Shown: positions 40,731 through 50,369, counted from the first letter of the stretch. The stretch is DNA of 64,000 bases from Verrucomicrobiia bacterium (GCA_035577545.1 DATLVI010000022.1:62001-126000); one strand, 5' to 3'. Notes: generated by a model from the letters alone, not told the origin. Made by a program: numbers and translations.

Positions 40731-41566
40731 TATTCGACGAACTCCAAATTCACCGGCCGCGGCACCAACGCCGCATGGTAGGCCCGGGTGAGCAGGAGCG
40801 CGATGGCTTCGCGTCCTTTCGGCCCCATGTCCAACGTCAGTGGATTCACGTACATTCCCACAAACCGATCCGTCATAGCCGCGTCCATGCCGCGACCGAA
40901 CTCACGGGCGTACGCGACGGCTTCCTCGCGATGGTCCAGCGCGTAGCGAATGCTGGCCGTCAATAACTCCGAGATCTTTTGCATCAACTGTTTGCCGAGA
41001 TCCTTGCGCACGCCGTTCACGCCCAGCGGCACGGGCAACCCCGTGTCCGCATGCCACCACGCGCCGAGATCGACAATCTTGTGCAGTCCCATCGTTTCGT
41101 ACGTGATCTGTCCCTCGTGTATCAGCAACCCGGCGTCCAATTCGCCGTCCTTGACCACGTCCATGATCTTGTCGAAGGGTACGACCTCGAACTTGAAATT
41201 CATCAACAACAGCTTCAACAACAGGTACGCGCTGGTCATCGTGCCGGGTACGGCGATCCGGTCGTCGGCCAGTTCGCCCACGTCCATCGGCTTGCGCGCC
41301 ACCACGATCGGCCCGCACTTGTCTCCAAAACTCCCGCCGCTCCTCAGCAACGCGTATTTGTCCATCACGTACCCGTACGCATGTACGCTCAACGCCGTGA
41401 CCTCCAGCTCTCCCTCGACCGCCAGATGGTTCAGGCTCTCGATGTCTTTGATTACGTGTTTGAACGTCAGGCCGGCGGTGTCCAGCTTGCCGTGCGTCAA
41501 GGCGTAAAACATGAACGCGTCATCCGGGTCAGGGCTATGGCCGATGCGAATCTCTCGTGGCTCCAT
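40730..41566 (-). CDS. mqnD: 1,4-dihydroxy-6-naphthoate synthase (menaquinone, futalosine route)
   Basis: A 278-residue MqnD. IRIGHSPDPDDAFMFYALTHGKLD (residues 6-29) is the signature N-terminus; LSVHAYGYVMDKYALLRSGGSFGDKCGPIVV and LLIHEGQITYETMGLHKIVDLGAWW follow with the conserved His. It turns cyclic de-hypoxanthinyl futalosine into the naphthoate precursor of menaquinone in the cytoplasm. Presence implies the organism uses the futalosine pathway. First gene of the minus-strand run, divergent from the deoxyhypusine-synthase-like gene. Confidence 0.93.
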   Translation of the reverse strand: MEPREIRIGHSPDPDDAFMFYALTHGKLDTAGLTFKHVIKDIESLNHLAVEGELEVTALSVHAYGYVMDKYALLRSGGSFGDKCGPIVVARKPMDVGELADDRIAVPGTMTSAYLLLKLLLMNFKFEVVPFDKIMDVVKDGELDAGLLIHEGQITYETMGLHKIVDLGAWWHADTGLPVPLGVNGVRKDLGKQLMQKISELLTASIRYALDHREEAVAYAREFGRGMDAAMTDRFVGMYVNPLTLDMGPKGREAIALLLTRAYHAALVPRPVNLEFVE

Positions 41567-41661
41567 GGGATTAGTCCTCCTAAATAGGTTGCCAAAAGTT
41601 TGAGTGGTTGTTAATTCTAGGGTCTCACTCGGTCGTTTGCACGAAGAAAAATCTCGATCCC

Positions 41662-42777
41662 ATGAAAAACTCGAACAAATTCCGCCGCTTCTCCCGTCTC
41701 GATCCCGGAGCGATCAGCAAGGGGATGAAAGCTTCGCAGCTCGTCGCCGAGACGTTCCAGGCCTACAACGCCGCCCGTCTCCGCGAAGGCTGCGAGCTGT
41801 TCGCGGGCAAGATGCTGCCGCGCAACGGTCTCGTCGGTGTCAGCCTCACGGGCGCCCTCGTGCCCGCCGGGCTGGGCAAATCCTGCCTCATCCCGCTCAT
41901 CAAGGCCGGGTTCATCGACTGGATCATCACTACGGGCGCCAACCTCTACCACGACATTCATTACGGTCTCGACATGAAGCTGTATCGCGGCTCGCCGTTT
42001 CTCGATGACGTCGAACTCCGCAAACGCCAGATCATCCGCATCTACGACATCCTGTTCGACTACCGGGTCTTGCTCGATACGGATGCCTTCATCCGCCAGG
42101 TGATCAACGGCCCGGAGTTTCAGCGTTCGATGGGGACGGATGAATTTCACTACCTCCTCGGCAAATATGTCTATCGGCGCGAGAAAAAACTCGGCCTGAA
42201 GGACACCTCGCTCATTTCTGTCGCCTACCAGTACGGCGTGCCGTGTTTCACTAGTAGTCCCGGCGATAGTTCCATCGGCATGAACGTCGCCGCCATGAGC
42301 CTCGCCGGTAACAAGCTTCAATTCGACGTGAACCGCGACGTCAACCAGACTGCCGGGATCGTCTATGACGCCAAGCGCAACGGCCGCAACTCCAGTGTGT
42401 TCATCCTTGGCGGCGGGTCGCCCAAAAACTTCATACTGCAAACCGAGCCGCAAATCCAGGAAGTCCTCGGTCTCGACGAGAAAGGTCATGATTACTTTCT
42501 CCAGGTCACCGACGCGCGTCCCGACACCGGCGGGCTCTCAGGCGCCACGCCGGCAGAGGCCGTCAGTTGGGGCAAGGTCGACCCCAAGAAACTTCCCGAC
42601 GCGGTCGTTTGCTACGTCGATAGCACCGTCGCCCTGCCGCTGATCACCTCGTACGCCATCGACAAGGTCAAGCCGCGCAAACCGAAACGGCTCATCGACG
42701 AGCGCGACCGCATTATGGAACGGGTCGCCCGCGACTACGAAAAGTCGCCGTTCTACAGGAAGTTTCTCGACAAATAG
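41662..42777 (+). CDS. deoxyhypusine synthase-family protein
   Basis: ATG 41662 ([16 protein letters not shown]) is preferred to an opening at 41608. The 371-residue protein has the deoxyhypusine-synthase core: [50 protein letters not shown] and [21 protein letters not shown], in which the Lys of SWGK is the spermidine-linked catalytic residue. Bacteria lack eIF5A, so bacterial members act on polyamines (homospermidine synthase-like) or unknown targets. Next to metF, a 36-base gap. Confidence 0.85.
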   Translation: MKNSNKFRRFSRLDPGAISKGMKASQLVAETFQAYNAARLREGCELFAGKMLPRNGLVGVSLTGALVPAGLGKSCLIPLIKAGFIDWIITTGANLYHDIHYGLDMKLYRGSPFLDDVELRKRQIIRIYDILFDYRVLLDTDAFIRQVINGPEFQRSMGTDEFHYLLGKYVYRREKKLGLKDTSLISVAYQYGVPCFTSSPGDSSIGMNVAAMSLAGNKLQFDVNRDVNQTAGIVYDAKRNGRNSSVFILGGGSPKNFILQTEPQIQEVLGLDEKGHDYFLQVTDARPDTGGLSGATPAEAVSWGKVDPKKLPDAVVCYVDSTVALPLITSYAIDKVKPRKPKRLIDERDRIMERVARDYEKSPFYRKFLDK

Positions 42778-42813
42778 GGGAGGGCGAGGCTCCCGCCGAG
42801 CCGTGACGACTCG

Positions 42814-43701
42814 ATGAAAATCAGCGACATCCTCAAAACCACGCGGCCCACAATCTCCTTTGAGTTCTTCCCCCCGAAGAACGACGAGGCAATGGCCAAT
42901 CTGCTGGAGACACTCGGCCACCTGCACGAGTTGCGCCCGTCGTTCGCCACGTGCACGTACGGCGCCGGCGGCAGCACCCGCGCCCGAACGCTCGAGGTGA
43001 CGCTGAAGATCAAGGAACAATTCGGCCTCGAAGCGATGGCGCATTTCACCTGTGTCGGCCAGACACTCAAAGACATCGATGGCGTGTTGGAGAATTTTGC
43101 CAAACATAGCATCGAAAACGTCCTCGCCCTCCGCGGCGACCGGCCGGCCAACCAGCCCGAATCGCCCGAAGGCTGGTTTCCCGATTTCAAGAACGCCGTG
43201 GACCTGCTGCGCCACCTGCGGAAACAATTCGGCGACACCTTCAGCCTTGGTTGCGCCGGCTATCCGGAGAAACATCCCGAAGCGCCTGATTTTGAGACCG
43301 ATTTGCGAAGGCTCAAGGACAAGGTGGAAGCCGGTGCTGACTTCATCATCACGCAACTTTACTTCGATAATAAACACTTCTTCCACTTCGTGAAACGCTG
43401 CCGGGAAATCGGCATCACCGTGCCCATTATCGCCGGTATCATGCCGGTGACGAACGTCGCGCAGATCAAGAAATTCACCGCGATGTGCGGATCGGTCATC
43501 CCCGAAAACATGCTCGCCGATCTCGACTCGATCGCCGACAACCCCGATCTCGTCGCGCAATACGGTATTGACTGGTCCACCCGTCAATGCCGCGAACTCC
43601 TCGCCGCCAAGGTCGACGGCCTGCACTTCTACACTCTGAACAAATCCAAAGCCACCCGCCAAATCGTCCAGAACCTCCGGCACGACGGCGCGCTGAAGTA
43701 G
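42814..43701 (+). CDS. metF: methylenetetrahydrofolate reductase
   Basis: A 295-residue MetF: SFEFFPPKNDEAMANLLETL at residues 15-34 with the catalytic Glu, FATCTYGAGGSTRARTLEV, HFTCVGQTLKDID, NVLALRGDRP and DFIITQLYFDNKHFFHF with FAD/folate contacts. Reduces 5,10-methylene-THF to 5-methyl-THF for methionine synthesis. Begins 36 bases after the deoxyhypusine-synthase-like gene; the spacer holds the hairpin GGCT-CCCGCCG-AGCC. Confidence 0.94.
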   Translation: MKISDILKTTRPTISFEFFPPKNDEAMANLLETLGHLHELRPSFATCTYGAGGSTRARTLEVTLKIKEQFGLEAMAHFTCVGQTLKDIDGVLENFAKHSIENVLALRGDRPANQPESPEGWFPDFKNAVDLLRHLRKQFGDTFSLGCAGYPEKHPEAPDFETDLRRLKDKVEAGADFIITQLYFDNKHFFHFVKRCREIGITVPIIAGIMPVTNVAQIKKFTAMCGSVIPENMLADLDSIADNPDLVAQYGIDWSTRQCRELLAAKVDGLHFYTLNKSKATRQIVQNLRHDGALK

Positions 43702-43735
43702 GACGCGCTGGTCTGACGAACAAGTTGACGAGGAT

Positions 43736-44659
43736 TCATACGCAGGCTGAAACTCGAATGAACGAGAGAGTTGATTCGGCTGTCATTCCTAGAACTGCTA
43801 ATTCAACTGCCGATTGGGAGACTAGTCCGTGGTTCCGCGGCTCTTTGAGAAGGCTGGCTGCGCTCCTCTCTTGCTCCACGTCGAGTCGTGTTCGCGAATA
43901 GACGGCGCTAACTGCTTGGCGACACTGGTTCTTGTTGAGAATCCCGTCGTCCGCATGCGTCGTGCGATCCGATAGGATCTGGACGAAGCGCTCATCAAAA
44001 GCTACAGCGATATGGAACGGAGTGACCGGTAGAATAGCGAAGTGACAATCACGCCGATCATTCGTGGTGAAAAGCATCGTTGGATTATCCGAAGTGATTA
44101 ATTCACTGTTAGAGGTGGGCGCAATAATTCTGACTCGCCAGTGCTTGTGCAAATGTGACTTGAGTTCCTTCTCTGTCGGAATTCCGTCACTCTTGCCAAG
44201 CACCATGTCTCTGAGGAAACAAAACAGTCGAGTTCGATAAGCTCCGAGATTGTTTTGGCCCGTCAGATTTTGATGAGATTTATTCCGTAAGCACAAATCA
44301 AAAACCATCAGGATTAGCCCGAAGTATTCCTGGAATGTCGGTTCTTGATTCGCTCCGGCTCTAATCTTCTTCAGGCAACCACCATACAAGTTTTCAATCT
44401 GTCCGAAATAGCTCTCCGCTTCTTTAGCCGACGCCGCTGTGTAAAAACACTTGTCGTTGCACTGGCTGTCAACCGGGACGAACAGGCTTCGTGATCCATC
44501 AAATCGCCACACTTCGGATTTCCGCCCTCGGCAAAAGTCTGGAGAGAATTCCTTTAAGTAAACGCAAGGAAGCCAATGCTGATTCTTCGGTTGATCAGCA
44601 TTCCTCGAATTCATATTCAATGGATTCGCTGGCTGTCCCAAACAAGTGACACGCTTCAT
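43736..44659 (-). CDS. DUF4238-family protein
   Basis: A 307-residue soluble protein with the DUF4238 opening NQHWLPCVYLKEFS (residues 26-39) and a later SELITSDNPTMLF block with conserved Ser-Asp-Asn-Pro. The family often occurs in variable or defence-related regions, but no function is established. The gene is visibly AT-richer than its neighbours, indicating recent acquisition. Met1 or Met16 could be the start. Single gene, convergent with metF. Confidence 0.75.
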   Translation of the reverse strand: MKRVTCLGQPANPLNMNSRNADQPKNQHWLPCVYLKEFSPDFCRGRKSEVWRFDGSRSLFVPVDSQCNDKCFYTAASAKEAESYFGQIENLYGGCLKKIRAGANQEPTFQEYFGLILMVFDLCLRNKSHQNLTGQNNLGAYRTRLFCFLRDMVLGKSDGIPTEKELKSHLHKHWRVRIIAPTSNSELITSDNPTMLFTTNDRRDCHFAILPVTPFHIAVAFDERFVQILSDRTTHADDGILNKNQCRQAVSAVYSRTRLDVEQERSAASLLKEPRNHGLVSQSAVELAVLGMTAESTLSFIRVSACV

Positions 44660-44674
44660 TTTTGTAAGTGAACC

Positions 44675-45811
44675 TCACCGTAAGGCTTCCGCAAGCTCAC
44701 GAGCCCTCTTGGGATCAAGTTTCTCCAGTTGCGGAACGATTCCCAGCGCCTTTTCGTGTTGACCGCTTTGAATGTATGTCAGGCCCATGAAATACCACGC
44801 GCTTGGATCGTCGGGCTTCAGCTTGATAGATTGTTGCAAGGCCGCCACTGCTTCAGCGTACTTTTGTAGTGCTAGATACGCAACGCCGAGACACTGCCAC
44901 GATGCCTCATAGTCGGGCTTAAGTTTTATCGATTGGCGAAAGGCTTCAACCGCGTCGGCGTAAAACTCGAGCATATAATAAGTGCCTCCGAGACCATTCC
45001 AAACTCTTGGGTTGTTTGGGAATCGGTTCACAAGCACCTTGTCTCGTTTCAACGCTTCGACATAGTCACCCGCCAAGTGAGCACTAACGCAAGCCTTGTA
45101 GTCGGGATCAGCTTCCAACTCCTGCACGGCTTCCTTTGAGAGCTCCGATAGCAATTTGATAGTACCGAGGCGCGGAAGCACTCGCTTTACGCTCTCAACG
45201 GGCACAGCAAAATTGAGCGATTGGCCTCCCTTCAACACCGAAACAGCCACACCGATGACTTCGCCCTGCATATTGAGCACAGGTGAACCGCTGGAACCCG
45301 GCGAAATAGCGGCAGTGATCTGAACTATTCGCGCGTCGCCCATCAACTCCCGGACTGCAGACACGATTCCTTCCGACAGCGTTCCCTCCAATCCCAGTGG
45401 GCTTCCGATGACGGCGATACGCGAACCAACTTCGATCTTGTCGCTGCTTCCGAGCGGTAGGAATGGTAGATCCCTGCCTTTGAGTTTTAGCAGCACGAGA
45501 TCATCCTTCGAATCGTCGGCCAGCACGCCTTCGACGGGGAACAGGCCGCCATTCTCGGCCTTGGCGACTGCGCTGGCGGCACCTTCGATGACGTGATGAT
45601 TGGTGATGAGCTTGCCGTCGCTGGAGACGAGGAAGCCCGTTCCCGTGGCGATTTCCTTGCCGTCGGCATCGGAGACGACCAGCAGCATGACCGCAGGCCG
45701 TGCTTTCTTGGCAAGGGCTTTGAGATCGATCTGCTCGGTTTCGCCACGAGCCTGCAAAGCGAGGAACGGCGTGGCAATCAGCAACAGAAACAGCACGAGA
45801 CAACGCTTCAT
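44675..45811 (-). CDS. exported trypsin-like protease fused to TPR repeats
   Basis: A 378-residue protein with a signal peptide (to about residue 22). A DegP/HtrA-like domain covers residues 28-215: His in LITNHHVIEGA, Asp in DDSKDDLVLLKL, Ser in AAISPGSSGSPVL. No PDZ domain; instead residues 235-375 hold TPR repeats (WNGLGGTYYMLEFYADAVEAFRQSIKLKPD, then WQCLGVAYLALQKYAEAVAALQQSIKLKPD). Predicted periplasmic quality-control or regulated protease. The neighbour upstream is another TPR-protease fusion. Confidence 0.85.
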   Translation of the reverse strand: MKRCLVLFLLLIATPFLALQARGETEQIDLKALAKKARPAVMLLVVSDADGKEIATGTGFLVSSDGKLITNHHVIEGAASAVAKAENGGLFPVEGVLADDSKDDLVLLKLKGRDLPFLPLGSSDKIEVGSRIAVIGSPLGLEGTLSEGIVSAVRELMGDARIVQITAAISPGSSGSPVLNMQGEVIGVAVSVLKGGQSLNFAVPVESVKRVLPRLGTIKLLSELSKEAVQELEADPDYKACVSAHLAGDYVEALKRDKVLVNRFPNNPRVWNGLGGTYYMLEFYADAVEAFRQSIKLKPDYEASWQCLGVAYLALQKYAEAVAALQQSIKLKPDDPSAWYFMGLTYIQSGQHEKALGIVPQLEKLDPKRARELAEALR

Positions 45812-45856
45812 GCACGGCAGGATATGACCGCGCCCCGCGTAGGGTCAAGAGGCAAC

Positions 45857-45876
45857 GCCGCGTGAGGGCACGCGGC
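45857..45876. repeat. REP-like hairpin
   Basis: GCCGCGTG-AGGG-CACGCGGC, a perfect 8-bp stem with 4-base loop, followed by CTACAAC and then three CACGAAG-type heptamers on the minus strand (45887-45915). It lies between two convergently ordered protease genes and lacks a T-run. Looks like an intergenic repeat rather than a terminator. Confidence 0.5.
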
Positions 45877-45946
45877 CTACAACACCTTCGTGTTCTTCGT
45901 GACTTCGTGGTGAACCTCCGGAGACTCATCCATCTGATCGCAAGCC

Positions 45947-47689
45947 TCAAGGTTTCTCGAAGAATTTCAGGAACAGCAGCGCGACGCCGTTGTTCAGGAC
46001 GTGAATGAGGATTGGCAGGCCGAGCGAGTTGGCTTTCCAGCGGGCCCAACCCAGCACGAGGCCGAGACAAAATATCGGGATGAAATACACCACCTGAAGA
46101 TGCACTGCGGCAAAGAGGAGTGAACTGACCAGGATCGCCCCGGTAACGCGCAGCCGCTTTTCCAGCGCCCCATAGATCAGGCCGCGAAACAGAATCTCTT
46201 CAACAATCGGCCCGACAATGACGACGGACGAAAACGCCGCCAGCGGATTGGCGATCAGCGCGTATTTGATGAGCGGGATCGCTTCTTGAATTGTCACCGG
46301 CCGACGGAGCACACGCTCAACCCAGTGCGCGCTCCAGGGGCTTATCCCTGACGCCAGAACCAGCCCGAGTACCGACAGTCCCATCACCTTCAGCGTCCCC
46401 AGCCGCAATGGCCAGGAAAAGGGTTGGCCCCAAGGTTGCCGCGCGAATCCCCGCATGGCGGCAAAAATGACCGGGATTCCCGCAAGGGTAATGCCGAACA
46501 ACAGATTCTCGGATATTTTGATCCACGACAGCAACGCCAGGCAAAAAATCAGGGCGATTTGCCCCTGGAAAAACACGATCATCCACGCAAACGAAAACCC
46601 CAGACGAGGAAATGTGTCCGTGGAAATCTTGAAACTGGAACGCAAGAGAGCAGTCAGTCCAATGAGGTAAGAGAGCAGGAGCGCGCTGCCGCCGAGGGTA
46701 AAAATTATCGGGTACAGCCGATAGGCCTTCTCGTATTGCGACGAGAGCAGGTAGCAGCAAAACAGCGACCGGCGTACCGTCTTGTCTTCGCCCCTGACCC
46801 CGAACGCCTTCTCAAAAGTTGCCGCTGCCTCGTCAAATTGCCCGATCCTCAGGAGGCTTACGCCCCGCCATTCATAGGCTTGGATATCCTCCGGGTCGAT
46901 TCGAATTGCTTGCTGGAAAGCCCCGGCCGCCTCGTCGTAACGGTTGAGCGCAGCGAAACTCCGACCCAGCCAGTAATTGCCATCACTGTTCGTTGGTTGA
47001 AGCGAAATGCTTTTTTGAAGCGAAGAGATCGCCGCCTGATACGCTTTCTCATGGTAATGGTTAATGCCCAACCGGTAGTAGGCGTGTGGGTTTTGTGGAT
47101 CCAGTGACAGCGCCTTTTCAAAGATCTTGCCGGCTTCGCTGTAACGCCCGAGGTTCTCCAAGCAGTAACCCAGACCGACGTAATAACTCACATTGGTCGG
47201 ATTGATGACGATCGCCTGTCGACACGCCTTCTCCGCTTCGCCATAACGTCCCAGCCGTTCCAACGAACGATAAAGCCCGTTGTACGCTTGATCATTTCGG
47301 GGATTCAGTGAGATGTATTTTTGGTACGCTCCAACGCCTTTGACATACCTTCCCAACGAATAATAGACCTCGCCGAGATACAACCACGTATTCGTCCGCT
47401 GGGGATTCAATTCTAGGGCCTTCTCGTAAGCAACGGCCGCTTCTTGCCGCCGGTTCAATCCCGCCAACGTGTACCCTTGCCACGTGTAGGCCGAAGAATT
47501 CGTTGGCTCGGTCTCGGTTGCCAGGCGAAACAAACTCTCCGCCGCGTCCCAGTTGTTGGAAGCCAATTCGGCGCGCCCGCGTTGGATCAGTTCCGTCGCC
47601 GAGATCGCGACGGTTTCTTCGCCAAAGGCTGGCTGTACTAGCAGCGCCAGATAGAGCAAACCGGACCAGCAGGAAAGGAGTCCCTTCAT
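45947..47689 (-). CDS. TPR protein fused to CPBP-family membrane protease
   Basis: Start ATG 47689 gives a signal peptide (LLSCWSGLLYLALLVQPAFG); the frame opens at 47728. Residues 30-315 contain about eight TPR units (for example YYRLGINHYHEKAYQAAISSLQKSISLQPT). A span near residue 330 begins the membrane part; residues 470-575 form a CPBP/ABI domain with EEILFRGLIYGALEKRL near 496, a second motif SSLLFAAVHLQ and HVLNNGVALLF. CPBP proteins are glutamyl intramembrane proteases. The fusion suggests substrate recognition by TPRs in the periplasm. Confidence 0.83.
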   Translation of the reverse strand: MKGLLSCWSGLLYLALLVQPAFGEETVAISATELIQRGRAELASNNWDAAESLFRLATETEPTNSSAYTWQGYTLAGLNRRQEAAVAYEKALELNPQRTNTWLYLGEVYYSLGRYVKGVGAYQKYISLNPRNDQAYNGLYRSLERLGRYGEAEKACRQAIVINPTNVSYYVGLGYCLENLGRYSEAGKIFEKALSLDPQNPHAYYRLGINHYHEKAYQAAISSLQKSISLQPTNSDGNYWLGRSFAALNRYDEAAGAFQQAIRIDPEDIQAYEWRGVSLLRIGQFDEAAATFEKAFGVRGEDKTVRRSLFCCYLLSSQYEKAYRLYPIIFTLGGSALLLSYLIGLTALLRSSFKISTDTFPRLGFSFAWMIVFFQGQIALIFCLALLSWIKISENLLFGITLAGIPVIFAAMRGFARQPWGQPFSWPLRLGTLKVMGLSVLGLVLASGISPWSAHWVERVLRRPVTIQEAIPLIKYALIANPLAAFSSVVIVGPIVEEILFRGLIYGALEKRLRVTGAILVSSLLFAAVHLQVVYFIPIFCLGLVLGWARWKANSLGLPILIHVLNNGVALLFLKFFEKP

Positions 47690-47746
47690 GACCACGGAAA
47701 GTACACTCGTTCGTATCGAATATAGCAAGCGATTCGTGCGCGGATA

Positions 47747-48250
47747 CTACTCGACTGTCAACGCCGTGATCTTCTCCAGAAATTGCGGGTAACTCCCGAT
47801 CAAATCCCCTCGCCGTCCGTGTTCATAATCGACGAACTCAAACCCCGGCGCGACGGTGCAACCGAGCAACGCGAACTTCCCTCCGTCAACCAGTCGCGAG
47901 CCCTGCCAAACGCCGCGTGGGACAACGACCTGCGGTTGCATTCCCGCACGTAGGTCGGTACCAAGCATAACTGTTTTGCCAGAGCCATCGGGCAAAAGCT
48001 GCAGCAACTCGACCGGGTCACCGAGATAGAAGTGGAAGATCTCGTCGCTTTGTAGCCGGTGCATGTTGGAGAATGTGCCGGGCGTCAACAGATAGTAGAT
48101 GCACGTGCCAAACGCCCGCGGTCCCACATAGCGAGGGGACAATATGCCGGACGGGATACTCTCGCCGGCGCGGTAAGTTTCCGAGAAGAATCCGCCTTCC
48201 TTCGGATGCGGGCTCAGCTTTAACAACGCAATGATTTCCTCCGCGGTCAT
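47747..48250 (-). CDS. cupin of the DUF985 family
   Basis: ATG 48250 (MTAEEIIALLKLSPHPKEGGFFSETYR) matches the DUF985 N-terminus; upstream codons to 48307 are not conserved. The 167-residue cupin has TCIYYLLTPGTFSNMHRLQSDEIFHFYLGDPVELLQL with the metal-binding His/Glu set, VVVPRGVWQGSRL and LLGCTVAPGFEFVDYE. Likely a small metal-binding sugar or polyketide isomerase-like protein; function not known. Confidence 0.82.
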   Translation of the reverse strand: MTAEEIIALLKLSPHPKEGGFFSETYRAGESIPSGILSPRYVGPRAFGTCIYYLLTPGTFSNMHRLQSDEIFHFYLGDPVELLQLLPDGSGKTVMLGTDLRAGMQPQVVVPRGVWQGSRLVDGGKFALLGCTVAPGFEFVDYEHGRRGDLIGSYPQFLEKITALTVE

Positions 48251-48467
48251 CCCGCGCTCGTTTACACGAGCAGACCCGCCGCCGCAAGCCGTTTTGCAAA
48301 TTACCATCCAAAAAAACCTTTACACGCCGCCGCCAACGAGTACACTACCCGGCAACTGAAATAAACACGCGCGCGGGGCGCAACGCTGGAGTCGGCCCTC
48401 GACTCACCCGGACTTCGAAGTTCGACTCAAGCAGTGCTCCCCGGCGAATATCCATTAAGGAAGTATT

Positions 48468-49484
48468 ATGTCCCAATCCAATCCGGACCAGGCTCTCATC
48501 CAACAGCTCATCCAACAACATGGCGGCTCCGACAATGCCGACCTCGTGGAAGACATCATTGAGACCGCGTTGCGGCTCGCCGACGACAAGGCGGACCGCC
48601 TCGATGTCAAAGTTATCACTTCGGCGCTGAAGGAACTGCGCTACGCCTCGAAAATCTTTGCGCCATTCCGCGGCCAGCGCAAGGTCACCGTTTTCGGCTC
48701 GGCGCGCACGAAGCCCGAGACTGCGGAATACAAACAGGCGGTCGCCTTCGGCAAGGTCATTGTCGACCACGGCTTCATGGTAATCACCGGCGGCGGGGAA
48801 GGGATCATGGGCGCGGCCCAACATGGCGCGGGCCGCGACAAGAGCTTCGGCCTGAATATCCGGCTGCCCTTCGAGCAGGAGCCGAACATCGATATCGTGG
48901 GGGACCGGAAGTTGATCAACTTCAAGTATTTTTTCACCCGCAAACTCTGCTTCATCAAGGAGAGTGATGCCATCGTGCTGTTCCCCGGCGGTTTCGGCAC
49001 GCATGACGAAGGGTTCGAGGCGCTGACGCTGATGCAGACGGGCAAGAGCCAGCCCAAGCCGCTGGTGTTCGTCGATCGTCCGCGCGGCAACTACTGGAAA
49101 ACGTGGTGGCGGTTCGTTGAGGACCAGCTCCTGGACGAGGCGTTGATCAGCAAAGAGGACCTCTCCCTCTTCAAGGTCACCGATGACGTGGAAGAGGCCT
49201 GCCAGGAAATCATGCATTTCTACAGCAACTACCACTCTTCCCGCTACGTGAAGGACGCGATGGTGCTGCGCGTGAAGTATCCGGTCACGGAGAATCTGTT
49301 GCGCACGCTCAACGCGCGCTTCGCCAACATCTGCGTCAACGGCGGGCAGTTCCGCGCCGCCGGCCCGCTGCCCGAAGAAGAGAACGAGCCGGAGTTGAAG
49401 GACCTGCACCGCATTGTCTTCCCGTTCAACCGCACCAACTTTGGTCGGCTCCGGTCCTTGATCGACGTGATAAACCATCACTAG
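48468..49484 (+). CDS. LOG-family (lysine decarboxylase-like) nucleotide-binding protein
   Basis: A 338-residue protein. The core holds VTVFGSARTKPETAEY, VITGGGEGIMGAAQHGA and VLFPGGFGTHDEGFEALTLMQ, the GGGxGxMG and PGGxGTxxE motifs of LOG phosphoribohydrolases, here PGGFGTHDEGFE. An 80-residue helical N-terminus and a 110-residue C-terminal extension make it larger than typical LOG (about 190). May act on nucleoside monophosphates; substrate uncertain. AAGGAAG precedes the ATG. Confidence 0.8.
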   Translation: MSQSNPDQALIQQLIQQHGGSDNADLVEDIIETALRLADDKADRLDVKVITSALKELRYASKIFAPFRGQRKVTVFGSARTKPETAEYKQAVAFGKVIVDHGFMVITGGGEGIMGAAQHGAGRDKSFGLNIRLPFEQEPNIDIVGDRKLINFKYFFTRKLCFIKESDAIVLFPGGFGTHDEGFEALTLMQTGKSQPKPLVFVDRPRGNYWKTWWRFVEDQLLDEALISKEDLSLFKVTDDVEEACQEIMHFYSNYHSSRYVKDAMVLRVKYPVTENLLRTLNARFANICVNGGQFRAAGPLPEEENEPELKDLHRIVFPFNRTNFGRLRSLIDVINHH

Positions 49485-49544
49485 GTCGGCAGGGGAAAGC
49501 CACTGCGGCAACAGACAACGGTCGGGTGCGGCCCGACCGCCCGA

Positions 49545-50294
49545 TCACGTCCGCTCTTGCAGGCTCTTGCGGTTGGGCGGAATCAACTCGGTCTTGTCGC
49601 GGCGCGGTTTGCCCGAGACGAGCCAGCCATCGTGAATGCGCCGAAGTTCCCGGGGCGGGACGCGCAGCATGAAAAGCGCGGTCACCCACCAGTTCACCAG
49701 CGTGGTCCGCACCACGCCATTGGTGTTCCAACGCTGTCCGCTGGTAACCAAACCGGAACGAATGAAGGTGAGCCGCCCCGCGCGGCGCAGACGCCGGGCG
49801 AAAGCGATGTCTTCCATGATGGCGATCTCAGGGAATCCACCGAGCGCTTCGAAGACCTGACGCCACACGAAAACCCCTTGATCGCCGTACGGCAAATGCA
49901 ACCACCGCGACCGCCGGCTGGCCACTCGGGCCACGAATCGGCAGAGACGGCGGCGTGAATCGATGTGCAGGTCAAACGCTCCGCCAACCGCCCCGTCGCC
50001 AATGATGCGCCGCTGGATTTCATCCAGCGCGCCTGGCAGGAGAAACGTGTCCGCATGCAGGAAGAGGAGGATATCGCCGGTCGCGTGTCGCGCGCCGACG
50101 TTCATTTGCTTGGCGCGGCCCGGTGGTGTGCAAAAAACATACGATGTGAACTGTTGGGCGATGTCGATCGTGCGGTCGGTCGAGCCGCCATCGACGACGA
50201 TGAGTTCAACATCGGGATGGTCCGTAAGCTGGCGCAAGGTAACCGGGAGGTTTACTTCCTCATTCAGAGTCGGAATGATGACGCTGATAACCAT
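49545..50294 (-). CDS. family 2 glycosyltransferase (TIGR04283-like)
   Basis: A 249-residue GT2: SVIIPTLNEEVNLPVTLRQL, LIVVDGGSTDRTIDIA, GRAKQMNVGARHATGDILLFLHADTFLLP with the DxD-like HAD, and IMEDIAFARRLRRAGRL with the ED base motif. Matches the small rSAM/selenodomain-associated transferase group. Cytoplasmic or membrane-associated; C-terminal hydrophobic stretch FMLRVP suggests peripheral binding. Acceptor unknown. Single gene, convergent with the LOG-like gene. Confidence 0.83.
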   Translation of the reverse strand: MVISVIIPTLNEEVNLPVTLRQLTDHPDVELIVVDGGSTDRTIDIAQQFTSYVFCTPPGRAKQMNVGARHATGDILLFLHADTFLLPGALDEIQRRIIGDGAVGGAFDLHIDSRRRLCRFVARVASRRSRWLHLPYGDQGVFVWRQVFEALGGFPEIAIMEDIAFARRLRRAGRLTFIRSGLVTSGQRWNTNGVVRTTLVNWWVTALFMLRVPPRELRRIHDGWLVSGKPRRDKTELIPPNRKSLQERT

Positions 50295-50369
50295 GGCTCG
50301 CCTGGCTCAATCAACTCTTACCAGAGTTTAGGTCAAAAATCCAACGGAAAATCACCCCGGCCCACGAAA

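Noticed and set aside
48345-49511. 388-codon minus-strand frame
   Set aside because: Antisense to the LOG-like gene, which has clear motifs and a ribosome site.
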